NCBI RefSeq assembly: GCF_001949145.1
Contig: NW_019091556.1
Coordinates: 124,776 to 144,365, forward strand
Length of the DNA: 19,590 bases
DNA from: Acanthaster planci
Lineage: Eukaryota > Echinodermata > Asteroidea > Valvatida > Acanthasteridae
Reading direction: 5' to 3'
The translations under genes were made by a program, and so were the position numbers. The notes under the pieces were generated by a model. That model had not been told where the DNA came from, searched no databases, and saw only the letters and a program-made list of their open reading frames with translations. Positions 10,203 to 19,590 of the stretch are shown piece by piece (position 1 is the first letter of the stretch; each line of letters starts with the position of its first letter).

Positions 10203-13200
10203 TCAGTGTATCCTTGTCAACTCTTCAACAATCTTGATGATATCACTAACGGTGGCATCTCGTTTCATATCTCCATCACTGATCTGTTTAATAACGTAAC
10301 ATTCAGGGAGAGACAAAAATGGGTTCAGAGTGATGCTTTCTCATTTCTATTTCCGTGATCTTGGTTCACTTCAAATGGACTTCGGTGCTTTCATTTAATG
10401 AAATACAAACCTAGATGTTTCAACCACTGATATTTCCAAGACTTTCAGACGTGCAAATAAAAAGTTTCTATAAATACCTGTAATAAATTTTATAAAAAAC
10501 ATGATTTAAAAAATTAGTCCTGAATCAGAAGGTTTACCTGTAATCCTTGAACGACTTCTTCCATCTTATCTCTACTCAGGTCCAGAAAGCTTTCAATTAA
10601 GTCACCATCAATGAAATTCTCTGCAGTTTCTGTTTTACGATCGGTGTAGAATGACCTCCAAGTATCACCCAGTCAAGGAAGAATCAGGTTAAATCAAGAC
10701 TTTTACCAAGCCACATGGCAATTCAAACGGTACAGAATGGTAACTAGTGCAAGAAAAAACTTAGCAATTTCTCACAAACTTTCAAAGACCTAATTTTTCA
10801 ATGCGGTTAAAAAATTGTGTGCACATTCAGCTGCAACTGCAATGGAAGTCACTTCCACAGGGAACTGCGTGTGTGCAACATTTAACAACGACGTTGGCAT
10901 GGTTGCCTGCAAATAAAAGGGCATGTCAGAAAGTTATGGCTCGTATACTCCGAGGGAAGCCAGTGACTGTGGCTGTGGGTCTTCCACAGACACACAGTAG
11001 TTAGCCACTGCCAATTGATTTAGACATAGCCTAATTTGGCTCTCTCAAATAGCCAACAGCGCCCTCTATGGCACTGTATCAAGCCAAGCTCCCCCCTCAC
11101 CCCCAGGTCACATGGAATGGCAAATACCAAAGGATATAATGTGTGGTCTATCTTCCCAACACTCTTAATGACTCTGGTCAGTTTATTCTGAACCTCCATC
11201 AAGAAGTGGTAAAACTCCTCAGAGAGCTGGGTTACCAGACCTGTAACACAAGCAACACAATTAAATGATTTTACAAAAACACCTGTAACACAAGCAACAC
11301 AATTAGATGATTTTACAAAAACACCTGTGACAGCTGGTTACCAGACTGGTGACACAAACACAAGGCAAATAATTTCAAAAAATAAAACATAACAAAGGAC
11401 AGTTACCTAAAAGTAAACTTCAAATAATTTAAAAAAATAAAACATAACAAAGGACACTTCCCTAAAAGTAAACTTCACTGTGTGAGGGTTGCAATATACC
11501 AAATACACGCCCATAGAAAATAGTGCAAAATCTGACCGAAATAGTGCTGCCTGTTGACTCTCGTGAAGAGGTTGGCCTACGTTTTTTCACTGGAAATTCA
11601 AGATCATGGCCAGAAAATCACTTTTCGTTTCAATTTCATAGGTGTTAGCAACGAAAATATTGTTTTGTTCGCCTTTGAACGAAGATACCCCCCAAATAGC
11701 AGTAAAACTAAGCGTTCATTTCTGAATGTAGACGCCCACCTCTATCCAAAATAGGTCCACAATTTGGCGCTTTTAGTGAAAGAAATACCCAAAACTGGAA
11801 ACTATCAGTCCTAAATTCGGGATTGACAGAAATATTTCTATGATACCTCCTGATTATGGCTTGTCCTATTGTAAAATTCCCGTGGGATCACAAAATATTA
11901 TTGAGCTCGCACGCAGAAATACACCCATTTGGTGGAATGCACCCAGAGAGCTGTCAAGCTGTTCTTACCCACAGTGCCATTGACTGTACCAAACAGAACG
12001 CTTCCATGAGTTGGTATGGTACTTTCACCGATGTTCTGCATAACCAAGGATCCATGTCTGAAGACATTGATGAACTCGCCAAAATGGAACAAACCGACCT
12101 CTTGAAGGTGTTGTCTCTCTTCGTCTGTCGTGGCCGCACTGCGTGCAGAAAAAAAATCAAATTATGATACATTTTTCTATTGACCTGATATATTTTTTTA
12201 TTGACTTGATATATTTTTCTATTGACCTGATATATTTTTCTATTGACCTGATATATTTTTCTATTGACCTGATATATTTTTCTATTGACCTGATATATTT
12301 TTCTATTGACCTGATATATTTCTATTGACATGATATATTTTTCTGTTGACCTGATATTTCTCTGTTTTTTTTCATACATTTTGCTATTGTCATGACATGC
12401 TTTTATATTGTCTAGATGTTATTTCGAGATGACTTCTCATTCCATGTTTGCTTCCACTCCTTGAAGCAACTGGTTCTATATGCAGTCTGGCTCTCCCGTG
12501 ATGATTGATAATCTATTCACTACTGATGGAAGTCTAGCTGCATATAAAGTGTACATGCTTCTTGTGGTCTGTTTCAATGCAATCTCCTTCAGGGGCATGA
12601 TCGTAAACATTTGTCTTCCAAATCAACACTCACTGACACTCCATTTTCTTGCTACCAGGGCATCAAAATGTCTTATAAGAGGCCAAAATTTGGTGCATTA
12701 TCTGTTTGGTTCAAATAGTACACACTTTAAGCTGACTGAAAGCTCAATATGAAGTAAAAGACAGAGACCAAGCCATAATTGGACTAAGTCTGATGTATCG
12801 TTTTGAAGTCCAATATACGCACCTGTCTTTCTGGCATGTAAACAAATTGAATGAGTTCTCAGCTCCTAGGAATGTGTCATCATCCAGGATTTCTACAGCC
12901 GACATCCAGTTGGGATTATAGTCCCGAGCAATCTAGCCATTAAATACAGAAACAGATTTCATAAATAAAGCATACCAACTGAACCAACCCTGGCTACATA
13001 ACACACTTTTTTAAGCCCTTGCTACCTCTTTACGTCAAAGTGCACAGTTTGAAGAAAGCCATGATGGTGCAAGACAGTCATCATCTAGACTAGCACAACC
13101 CTAAGACTTACCTCCTCCAGACACCCCTCCATGGGCTTATAAGCCAGCAACGTCACTGATCTCATCAGGTCACCAACTAGGACAAAATCACCTTTGGTCT

Positions 13201-16200
13201 TGAGGTGTAAGGCTAAGATGTTATTGTAGTGACTGCATTCAACACGCAATTCCCTTTCTGAAGTCCACTCAAAAAGTCGAACCTGTAGGTGAAAAGATCC
13301 CATGGACCGTTCCCGTGAAATATGCAAAAAAGGCAGGTGCACGCGCATCACTACCACTGGTTGGCAAAGTTGCTTAAATCTACGACGTAACAATACAAAT
13401 CTCCATGTGCGTGTCACAATCGCCGTTTCTGTACTAGTATAGTTTGACATGAGTGCCACACTTAAAGACAACGAATCGTTACTTTCCAACCTCAGGACAC
13501 TGAAAACTTCACTTAGTTTCGAGAAAAGCATGCTGAAGTATCGGACAAAGGCTGTAATATGGTTTTGTTTGACCTTCGCCACGCCAGGTTATGGTTAGAG
13601 CAGCTCTCCTACGCTACTGACAGTGTTGATGGTCGAGCTTGCCAACCAGTGTTAGAAACAAGCATACGCCCGTCTAATTTGCATATTTCATGGGAAAGGT
13701 CCGTTCCTCACTCTACTCCTCCAACTTCTCTTTTTCTACTGTTTCCAGGGCAACACATGACCAGAATCATCAAGTCACTCCAATGCCAATCTCCATCCCT
13801 ATTCTTTCAAGTAAACAAATTTTTCTCAATGAGCAATGAAAAGTACCAAGCTGGCGTGTTGGTGAAATTTTCTCTAGAAATCTTCCCGACTTACGTCACT
13901 TTCCATTGTGTAGGAACCCATTCATTGTATCTCAAACTTCAAGACCCTGCAAGCCACATGTATACTGCACAATTTGTAACCAATAATTTTCTGCATCCCC
14001 CAGAACTGCCCGGTGGATTTCCAAGAACTTGGAAGGATAAGTGTGGACACTAAATCTGGAATTGAGAACAAAATACTCAGTTTGTTCACACTTTACTCAC
14101 CACGCTATTGATTGATGTCAGAAGTTTTCCATTGAACTCTAGCATAGAATATGCTGCTCCTTTGATTTCTTTTTCTGTCACTTCTTGAAGTTTACCTTAA
14201 TGAAACCAAACCACAACTTCACAAGATGAGAATCTGCTCCAAGCAGAAACAAAAGAAGGCGTGTTTTGGAATGAAATTGACTGTCATTTGGTACGCACTC
14301 ACCACATAGGCGCAAGTTTATGCATGCTTGACGCGAAGCACGCCGAGTATGTCCAACTAATTTAGTCTGGAATATATGGTCTTCACATGCACACTGAACA
14401 CGTGCAAGACCCCGGTTGGAAAACTTAGTACCATCGTTCTTTCTTTTGCCGTTGAGGGCGCACTTCAGCTCAGTGCAAATACACCGAAACCAAATGAGGC
14501 AAAATGTACGAATTGCTGGGTCACTCCACAATCATCAGCAGTTGCTCACAGGTAGCACTCAACATTTCAACATACCATCGCTGTACTGGAATACAACGAT
14601 CCGCCCTTTCTTAGGCTCCGCCTCATCCGGGTAGACCATAGCTGTTCCCACGATGTAATACGTGGTAGGGTCGTTGCCAAGTTTACTGGATACGATGCTA
14701 GTGGCGTACTCGTAAGGAACAAAATGATGTGCATGGAGAACTGTTGAGAAATATACATAAATAAATTCCTTGAACTTGGATCAAAAACAATAAAGGATTT
14801 CTGTTGCTCCCAGGTTTCAAAAATGTATAGAAATTGAAAATCTTGAGAAATCAAACACATTGGCGTTGAAAGTTTGACAACTCAGAGAAATGATCCACTG
14901 ACACACATAACAATGGCATCTGCTTAAAATTTGAAAATAATGTGTATTCAAAAAGTGTCACTTTTCCAATAGCAAATTGTTTCACTAAGTGAAAGTGCTG
15001 GTTATTTGTATCCGTTAACGGCAATATTTTCCCATTTTACTTTTAATATCTAAAGTCAAATTCTGAATTCCAAGTTTCCTAATGAATTTGAGATTCAGGC
15101 TCTGTTTGCTCAAATCCTCCTGTTTTTCCATTTCCCAACTCACCTTCAAATGTATGCTGATCAATAATGAGCAATGAATGAAGCTCGATTTCCTCTCCGA
15201 AGTGAGAGCCCTCGGACCCACTCTGACCAGGCATGCTCTTACTGTTGGTACTGCTAGACATATTGAGAGCCGTGGTGCTGGCTGATTGGCGTACTGGCAT
15301 CGTACCCAATCCTGTGGCATCTTTGAGCTCCGTACGCGTCGTGATGACACCAAAGGTCTGAGTGGCCTCTTGGTAGGCGATGCGGTGGGGAGATTCGCCC
15401 AGAGGGACGGTACGAATGTGCAGTTTCTGGATCTCATCGATAGTGCCAATCATGAGAGTGGTGTCGTTAGCCAAGGCAAGGCTAATGGAATAAGATGGAA
15501 AATAAAGATTGATACACCGATGAAATAGGTCTACGAAATCTATAAAGAATGACTTCCAACCAACATCTTCATGCTTGGTTTGTATATCCGTCTGCAAAAC
15601 AGAACACAATCCCTCTCAATGGAAACTTGTATGGTCAGATCGTTTTTTACTCTACCTGGGCAAAAAAATATAAGGATTTAAAAATTTTAATAAAAAAAAG
15701 AATAAAATAACTCCTCCAGCTAAAACAAAATTCCAAATATAGATCATGTGCTAACACATTTGCATGCTTTTCCCACACTTAAAACTGCGTATCTTTCAAT
15801 GTTTAGATCTGAAATCATTCTGAAAGGAGCTGGGAACCAACCTGTCCTGGTACCCTTCAGAGTTCAAAGGGCACATGTAGCTAACCTCCTTCAGGTTGAC
15901 ATTGGAGAAGACTAGCTTGTGGTTGCTACTGTAGATGACCGTTGGTCGGTCCGAGCAGGCGAAGACATTGACTGTGGCATGGGACTTGAACGTCTTGAGG
16001 ACAGTTGGCTGAGTGCCAAGAATGACCTTCTTACGATCCCTCATGAAACCTGAAGGTAACATGGACACCATTTGATAATAACATCCACAATTTGATTGCC
16101 ATCAGCTCATAATGCTTTCATTATTAAACAAAAAGTAACTTGACCATGAACGCTTATCATGAACGTGCCCAGGTAGATTGTCTATGAGTCTTGAGCTAGA

Positions 16201-19200
16201 CCAAGAGAGGGCTCAATTGTCTTAGCAACGGAGGCTTCTTTGGTCAGAACTGAACTTTGCTGGTTCACGAACAACTATGAAATGCATGAATAACAGTCTT
16301 ATTGCTACCAACAAAATGAACACTGCGGACCAACATGACTCTTTTCAACCAATGAGGGGGTGCTTCTGCTCGAGGTGGATACAGAAAACTAAATTCCAGA
16401 GCCCTGCAGGTGCCTACATTCTTAGTCCCCCCAAAACCCTCTGTGGTTCAAGTACAAAGCCTTCAGCTGACCAATCAGCTTTTACCTGTCTCTGTGTTGA
16501 GTTGGAAGTAGAAGAGAGAGCCGTCTCCTAGGGCACACAGGACGTAGCACTGTCCCTCAAACACGCTCAGTAAGATTGAGCGTGGGATGATCTCTGAAAG
16601 CAGGAATAAAAAAAAATCCACTTCAAATCGATTTTTAAAGCTCCAAGGTTCCAAATCTTCTTGAAGATAGCTCACAGGTCTACTGGAGGGCCACAATCCA
16701 CTACCATATCTAAGTGCATTCGCTAACTCTACTTAAAAGTTATGTGCAACTGAGAAATTTGATCACCGATCACAAAAAAGCAGTTCTAGTGACTTTCAAA
16801 GGAGTCTTGAAGCAGTCTGAGAATATCAAAGAGGCGGAGGTTTATTCAGAGGATTAAGCTCCGCCCCCTGAAAAGAGGTTATACGTTAAAGCCTCCTCAG
16901 AGGGAAAGAGTTTTGTATCACTGGGGTAGGCTCGAGTAAACCTTTTCAACATTTGTTGTAATTAAATCAAAATAACAAAAGCAGCTTCCTAGACCCCATG
17001 GAGATGCCAGCAACACATAACCTCTATTACAATTTCATCGTAAAATGGAAGGCATCAGTTTCTGAGTCAATCTCATTCTTTAAACAAGGGTAATTCTTCT
17101 GAGGCAGTAAACAGAGATGGAGCCAAAGGACAGGTCCTACCTCTACAGCTCAATTCTCATCTTACCTCCTCCAAGCATCTCGACGTGCATCGATTCCAAG
17201 CTAGGGATTTTGAGTATCCGTGCAGAAATGTCAGTCCACAGACCCACAGCACACAGCTCAGCCATGTCAGAGCCCTCAGTGAGAGGCGTAATGTCTAAAC
17301 AAGCGACCTCATGTTCCATAGTCACAGTACTGCAATGCCCAATAAAAACTTACAGATTTAACCTCAGTGCCCAAGCAGTATTGATAGGAGAATTCCTAAA
17401 TCCTCCAGTTTTCACACTAATAGGAACAGAAAGGGACATTCTCTGTACAGGCAACTTTCAAAGATTATATCAAGCTATATGAGATAAACAGAGCCTATTA
17501 AGGTTGCAAGATGTTAAATCTCTTTAAACCAGCTTTTGCTGTAACACTCACAGACAGTCAAAATGTTCCTACTACTTCTCCCTCTACAGGACAGAGACAT
17601 ATCATATATCACTTGACTGATTTTGACTGATAGGACTACTGGGTACAGATTGCATCTTTGCACAGGAGGGTTTATAAAATCCTACAAGATCCAAAACCTA
17701 CGAGTTTCCAAATTCTGAAGGGCAGACCAAGAGTAGCATTAACATCCATTCCCATGGAATCCAGCCAACAAAGTTACTTGGATGCTCCTTGGACTCAGGC
17801 CCCCCCCCTTTCTGTTAACTTAGCCCCTCCTCCTCTTGTTCCCAATGCTGAGACCAACCTAATCTGTCGGAGTTCCCCTTCGTGGATCTTGAGGTAGAAT
17901 ATGTCCCTTCCCACAGCGCAGACAGCTTGCTGTGTGTTGCAGGAAGCTACGCTAATGTTCTTACTTGACGGAGAGCGCCACTCACTCACCATACGTTTGG
18001 TAACAGCATTAACGAGGCGCACGGACGCTGCAGTGATCTACAGAAATAATTCAGACTTATAATCAAGACTTCAGTGTCACTGGATGCTTTTAGAATATCC
18101 TCCATGATTTGGGGCAATCTTTCAGCCTTCTGCATCTGTAAAGACTTTATTTCTTTTTTCTTCAAAACATATAAATATATTTCCTGCCAACCTGGACCAT
18201 TTGTATAACCGGACCTCAAACCTTTACTGACCACTTCAACTCAATCAGACAACACCATACCTGAATGAGCTGATTGCTGTAGACGTTACCACAGTAAAAT
18301 GTTTGCTGATTACCATCAATACCAGGCATCTCCGTCTCTTCAACCTCCTCCCCATTCAACATTAAGACCCTGGCAAAGAGGAAGACATCAGATAAGGCAT
18401 GAACAGAGAACTTGCTTCTGACAACAACTCAAGTTAATACAAGAAAGAAGCTCAACCTTCAACCATGTCACACATTCGTCCTCTCCGAAAACCGAGATTC
18501 CTCACACCAAATGAAATGACAAAACTACTCAATAATAATTAAGAAACCGAGTTGTGAGAACAAACCTTGTTTGCCCAACGAAAGACAACACCAGGGTGTC
18601 ATCATACTGTGATCCTTGGTCCACTCTGAGTGGCCATAACCCCTTGATCCCTGGAAGGTCAATGCTAGCATGCTCATGTATACCGATGCCATTCCTGATG
18701 ATGCGAAGACTGCCCTCTTTGTACGAACCTGAGCAGGTTACCAACTAAACATAGAAAATACAAACCAAACGTTGCCATGACCTGAAAACCGCGTCAGCAG
18801 GAACTTTCAGACACCAAGTAATTTTTGTCTTTTACTACAAATGGTATCACAAACATTTTAGTAAACTGAGGGATGAAAAACCAAATCCTGACTGCTTTTT
18901 AGGGAACCATAACCTCAATAAAATTGGATTTGCAGACGAGGAGCGGGGAAGGGTTTGATTAAACTATTTGCAACTTACCTGGCCTTGACCTTGTCTGTCT
19001 AGGTCAACAACCGCCATATCTACAATGGGACCAAGATTGGTAAATGTCTCCATGGGCTGGACATAGCAACCATGTTCATCTGGGTCCACAGTCAACTGCA
19101 AAGATCACAGGTCAAAAGTCAAAACCAGTTCTGAACAAGGAGCGGTTGATGGAGTAATTCAAAGAACCTTTCAGTTGAAACCAATCTTAGGCTATTCTTG

Positions 19201-19377
19201 AGTTTGATTTCTTTGAAGATTTGGCTAGGTCCCACTAGCAGTAATCATTGATCAAATCTTGTTCATACAAAAGTCAGCACTAAGATGATTTACCCTGACT
19301 AACTGCGAGTCTCCGAGTCTAGACCCGATGAAGATGACCCCATTGTCCAGATACGTCAAGGATTCTGCAATGGATGT
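10203..19377 (-). CDS. DDB1: DDB1 (damage-specific DNA-binding protein 1), 3' 17 coding exons; 5' part outside the window
   Basis: Exons in order of transcription: 19377-19294, 19095-18979, 18744-18566, 18369-18261, 18037-17859, 17329-17166, 16593-16486, 16049-15842, 15481-15144, 14740-14576, 14195-14101, 13282-13112, 12932-12823, 12138-11969, 11240-11138, 10661-10538, 10283-10203 (TGA 10205-10203). All phases close to 834 residues, matching about human residue 307 to the end (1140). The window encodes the end of propeller BPA, all of BPB (the CUL4-binding propeller), all of BPC and the helical C-terminal domain. Near-identical blocks include [82 protein letters not shown] and the final [11 protein letters not shown]1 links CUL4-RBX1 to DCAF substrate receptors and, with DDB2, recognises UV lesions. 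Sixteen complete introns lie in the window: fifteen are GT-AG (donors after 18566, 17859 and 15842 begin gtt) and one is AT-AC. The Ser-rich BPC loop after ASTTALN is variable, as in other animals. Confidence 0.97.
10662..11137 (-). other. DDB1: U12-type AT-AC intron of DDB1
   Basis: No GT-AG pair can join the exon ending KIDHT to the exon encoding [11 protein letters not shown] in frame. On the - strand the upstream exon ends at 11138 and the intron begins ATATCCTTT (11137-11129), the classic minor-spliceosome donor. It ends in AC (10663-10662). TTCCTTGAC at 10680-10672 matches the U12 branch consensus TTCCTTRAC, with its branch A at 10673, 12 nt before the exon. Joining TT to T TGG gives HTFWRSFYT, as expected from vertebrate DDB1 (HSFWRSFHT). 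The 476-bp interior shows nothing else I can name. Confidence 0.93.
11240..11323. repeat. 42-bp tandem duplication spanning a DDB1 splice acceptor
   Basis: Copies 11240-11281 and 11282-11323 differ at one base (TTAAATG versus TTAGATG). A further piece of the exon border, GCTGGTTACCAGAC, recurs near 11333, echoing 11227-11240. Each copy carries, on the - strand, the pyrimidine-rich acceptor TTGCTTGTGTTACAG. Confidence 0.9.
11366..11475. repeat. 55-bp tandem duplication in the same DDB1 intron
   Basis: Copies 11366-11420 and 11421-11475 are A-rich, sharing CAAATAATTT at the start and AAAGTAAACTT at the end, with a few differences. Together with the 42-bp pair, this makes the 728-bp intron (11241-11968) a local duplication hot spot. 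Confidence 0.85.
12172..12357. repeat. 21-bp minisatellite, about nine copies, in a DDB1 intron
   Basis: The unit reads TTTTTCTATTGACC then TGATATA. Nearly identical copies follow head to tail, with variants such as TTTTTTTATTGACTTG, a 19-bp copy and CTGTTGACC. The array ends 33 bp before the acceptor of the exon at 12138-11969. Because 21 is divisible by three, both strands stay open across it, but the predicted KIYQVNR repeat is not a real protein. Confidence 0.95.
13283..14100 (-). other. DDB1: Largest DDB1 intron in the window (818 bp)
   Basis: The donor is AGCGTG/gtgagt and the acceptor cacctacag. It contains the 64-bp-arm foldback and two long opposing open frames that match no family known to me. 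Confidence 0.8.
13304..13702. repeat. Inverted repeat with 64-bp arms, MITE-like
   Basis: The left arm 13304-13367 and right arm 13639-13702 are imperfect reverse complements. Shared blocks are TGAAATATGCAAA with TTTGCATATTTCA, and CACTGGTTGGCAA with TTGCCAACCAGTG. The enclosed 271 bp show no transposase. The outer end does not show a clear target-site duplication. Confidence 0.6.
16188..16380 (-). repeat. Dispersed repeat, copy 2 (DDB1 intron)
   Basis: This is the inverted counterpart of the 6138-6332 element, about 193 bp, with the middle part more diverged than the two ends. It lies in the intron between the DDB1 exons at 16593-16486 and 16049-15842. Relative to each host gene, both copies have the same orientation. 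Confidence 0.75.
16594..17165 (-). other. DDB1: DDB1 intron (572 bp)
   Basis: Donor GGAGGAG/gtaaga and acceptor cctgctttcag join phase 1 exons. A small hairpin of GGCGGAG (16833-16839) with CTCCGCC (16859-16865) is the only notable structure. Confidence 0.8.
17330..17858 (-). other. DDB1: DDB1 intron (529 bp)
   Basis: The donor ATTAG/gttggt is unusual at +3, and the acceptor is gggcattgcag. A C-homopolymer run near 17801 is present, and nothing else is recognised. Confidence 0.8.
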
Positions 19378-19399
19378 CTAGTACAAAACAGTAAATCAA

Positions 19400-19551
19400 A
19401 TCAAATCATCAAATCATCAAATCATCAAATCATCAAATCATCAAATCATCAAATCATCAAATCATCAAATCATCAAATCATCAAATCATCAAATCATCAA
19501 ATCATCAAATCATCAAATCATCAAATCATCAAATCATCAAATCATCAAATC
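19400..19551. repeat. 8-bp satellite (CAAATCAT)n, about 19 copies
   Basis: An uninterrupted array of CAAATCAT starts 22 bp upstream (in the DDB1 sense) of the exon at 19377-19294, inside the intron that leaves the window. Copies are essentially identical, which suggests recent expansion. Confidence 0.97.
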
Positions 19552-19590
19552 AAACCAACCAACCAACCAACCAACCAACCAACCAACCAA
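19552..19590. repeat. Tetranucleotide repeat (AACC)n running off the window
   Basis: The 8-bp array passes directly into AACC repeats that continue to the last base. The full length is unknown. The upstream DDB1 exons must lie beyond it. Confidence 0.95.

Noticed and set aside
11089-11137. GT donors extending the DDB1 exon beyond KIDHT (TTG/gtattt, GGG/gtgagg)
   Set aside because: Both leave phase 0, which cannot join the next exon in frame, and they replace the conserved HTFWRSF. The AT-AC solution fits all signals.
11954-12379. 141-codon - strand frame with KIYQVNR repeats
   Set aside because: It is a translation of the 21-bp minisatellite that runs into the DDB1 exon in the wrong reading frame, so it is not a gene.
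13559-14053. 164-codon open frame on the + strand
   Set aside because: It lies within a DDB1 intron, overlaps the right arm of a foldback repeat and resembles no family I know. It is treated as chance or transposon debris.
15079-15609. 176-codon - strand frame as a separate gene
   Set aside because: It is the DDB1 exon 15481-15144 with intron sequence read through at both ends.
17950-17995. gtgagt-like donor inside the DDB1 exon (ATG/gtgagtgag)
   Set aside because: The sequence codes for MVSEW, which is conserved (LVSEW in human), so this is exon interior.
19400-19590. CRISPR-like regular repeats
   Set aside because: The units are contiguous with no spacers, and the context is a eukaryotic intron. 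This is a simple satellite.

Overview
This is a piece of an animal nuclear genome. It holds two intron-rich protein genes that point towards each other. Codon-level identity to vertebrate proteins, GT-AG introns of roughly 120-920 bp, many short repeats and a very high local density of the palindrome TAGGCCTA suggest an invertebrate deuterostome, most plausibly an echinoderm. The species assignment is an inference.

Left part (1-7837, + strand): about 1.2 kb of upstream DNA with tandem CCAAT boxes, then a complete 12-exon gene for the meiosis 1 arrest protein M1AP (552 codons plus stop; the human protein is about 530 residues). I reconstructed it exon by exon. Every splice phase closes, and the most conserved block is in exon 9. 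Its introns hold a cluster of foldback repeats (3949-4205), a tRNA-derived SINE-like head (6024-6082) and one copy of a dispersed repeat (6138-6332).

Middle (7838-10202): the tail-to-tail interval with candidate polyadenylation signals for both genes, an unrecognised 159-codon open frame on the - strand and two tandem ZNF143-like motifs.

Right part (10203-19377, - strand): the last 17 coding exons (834 codons plus stop) of DDB1, the adaptor of CUL4 ubiquitin ligases. They run from the end of the first beta-propeller to the C-terminus. The 5' third of the gene lies beyond the right edge. The most striking point is the second-last coding intron (10662-11137): it is not GT-AG but fits a minor-spliceosome (U12-type) AT-AC intron, with a near-perfect donor and branch site. 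Another DDB1 intron contains 42-bp duplications that copied a splice acceptor in frame. Others hold a 21-bp minisatellite, a second copy of the dispersed repeat, a 64-bp-arm foldback and, at the window edge, an 8-bp satellite that switches to a 4-bp repeat.

The two genes are not known to work together. One acts in meiotic recombination and the other in DNA-damage recognition and protein turnover. No prokaryotic, viral or CRISPR features were seen.
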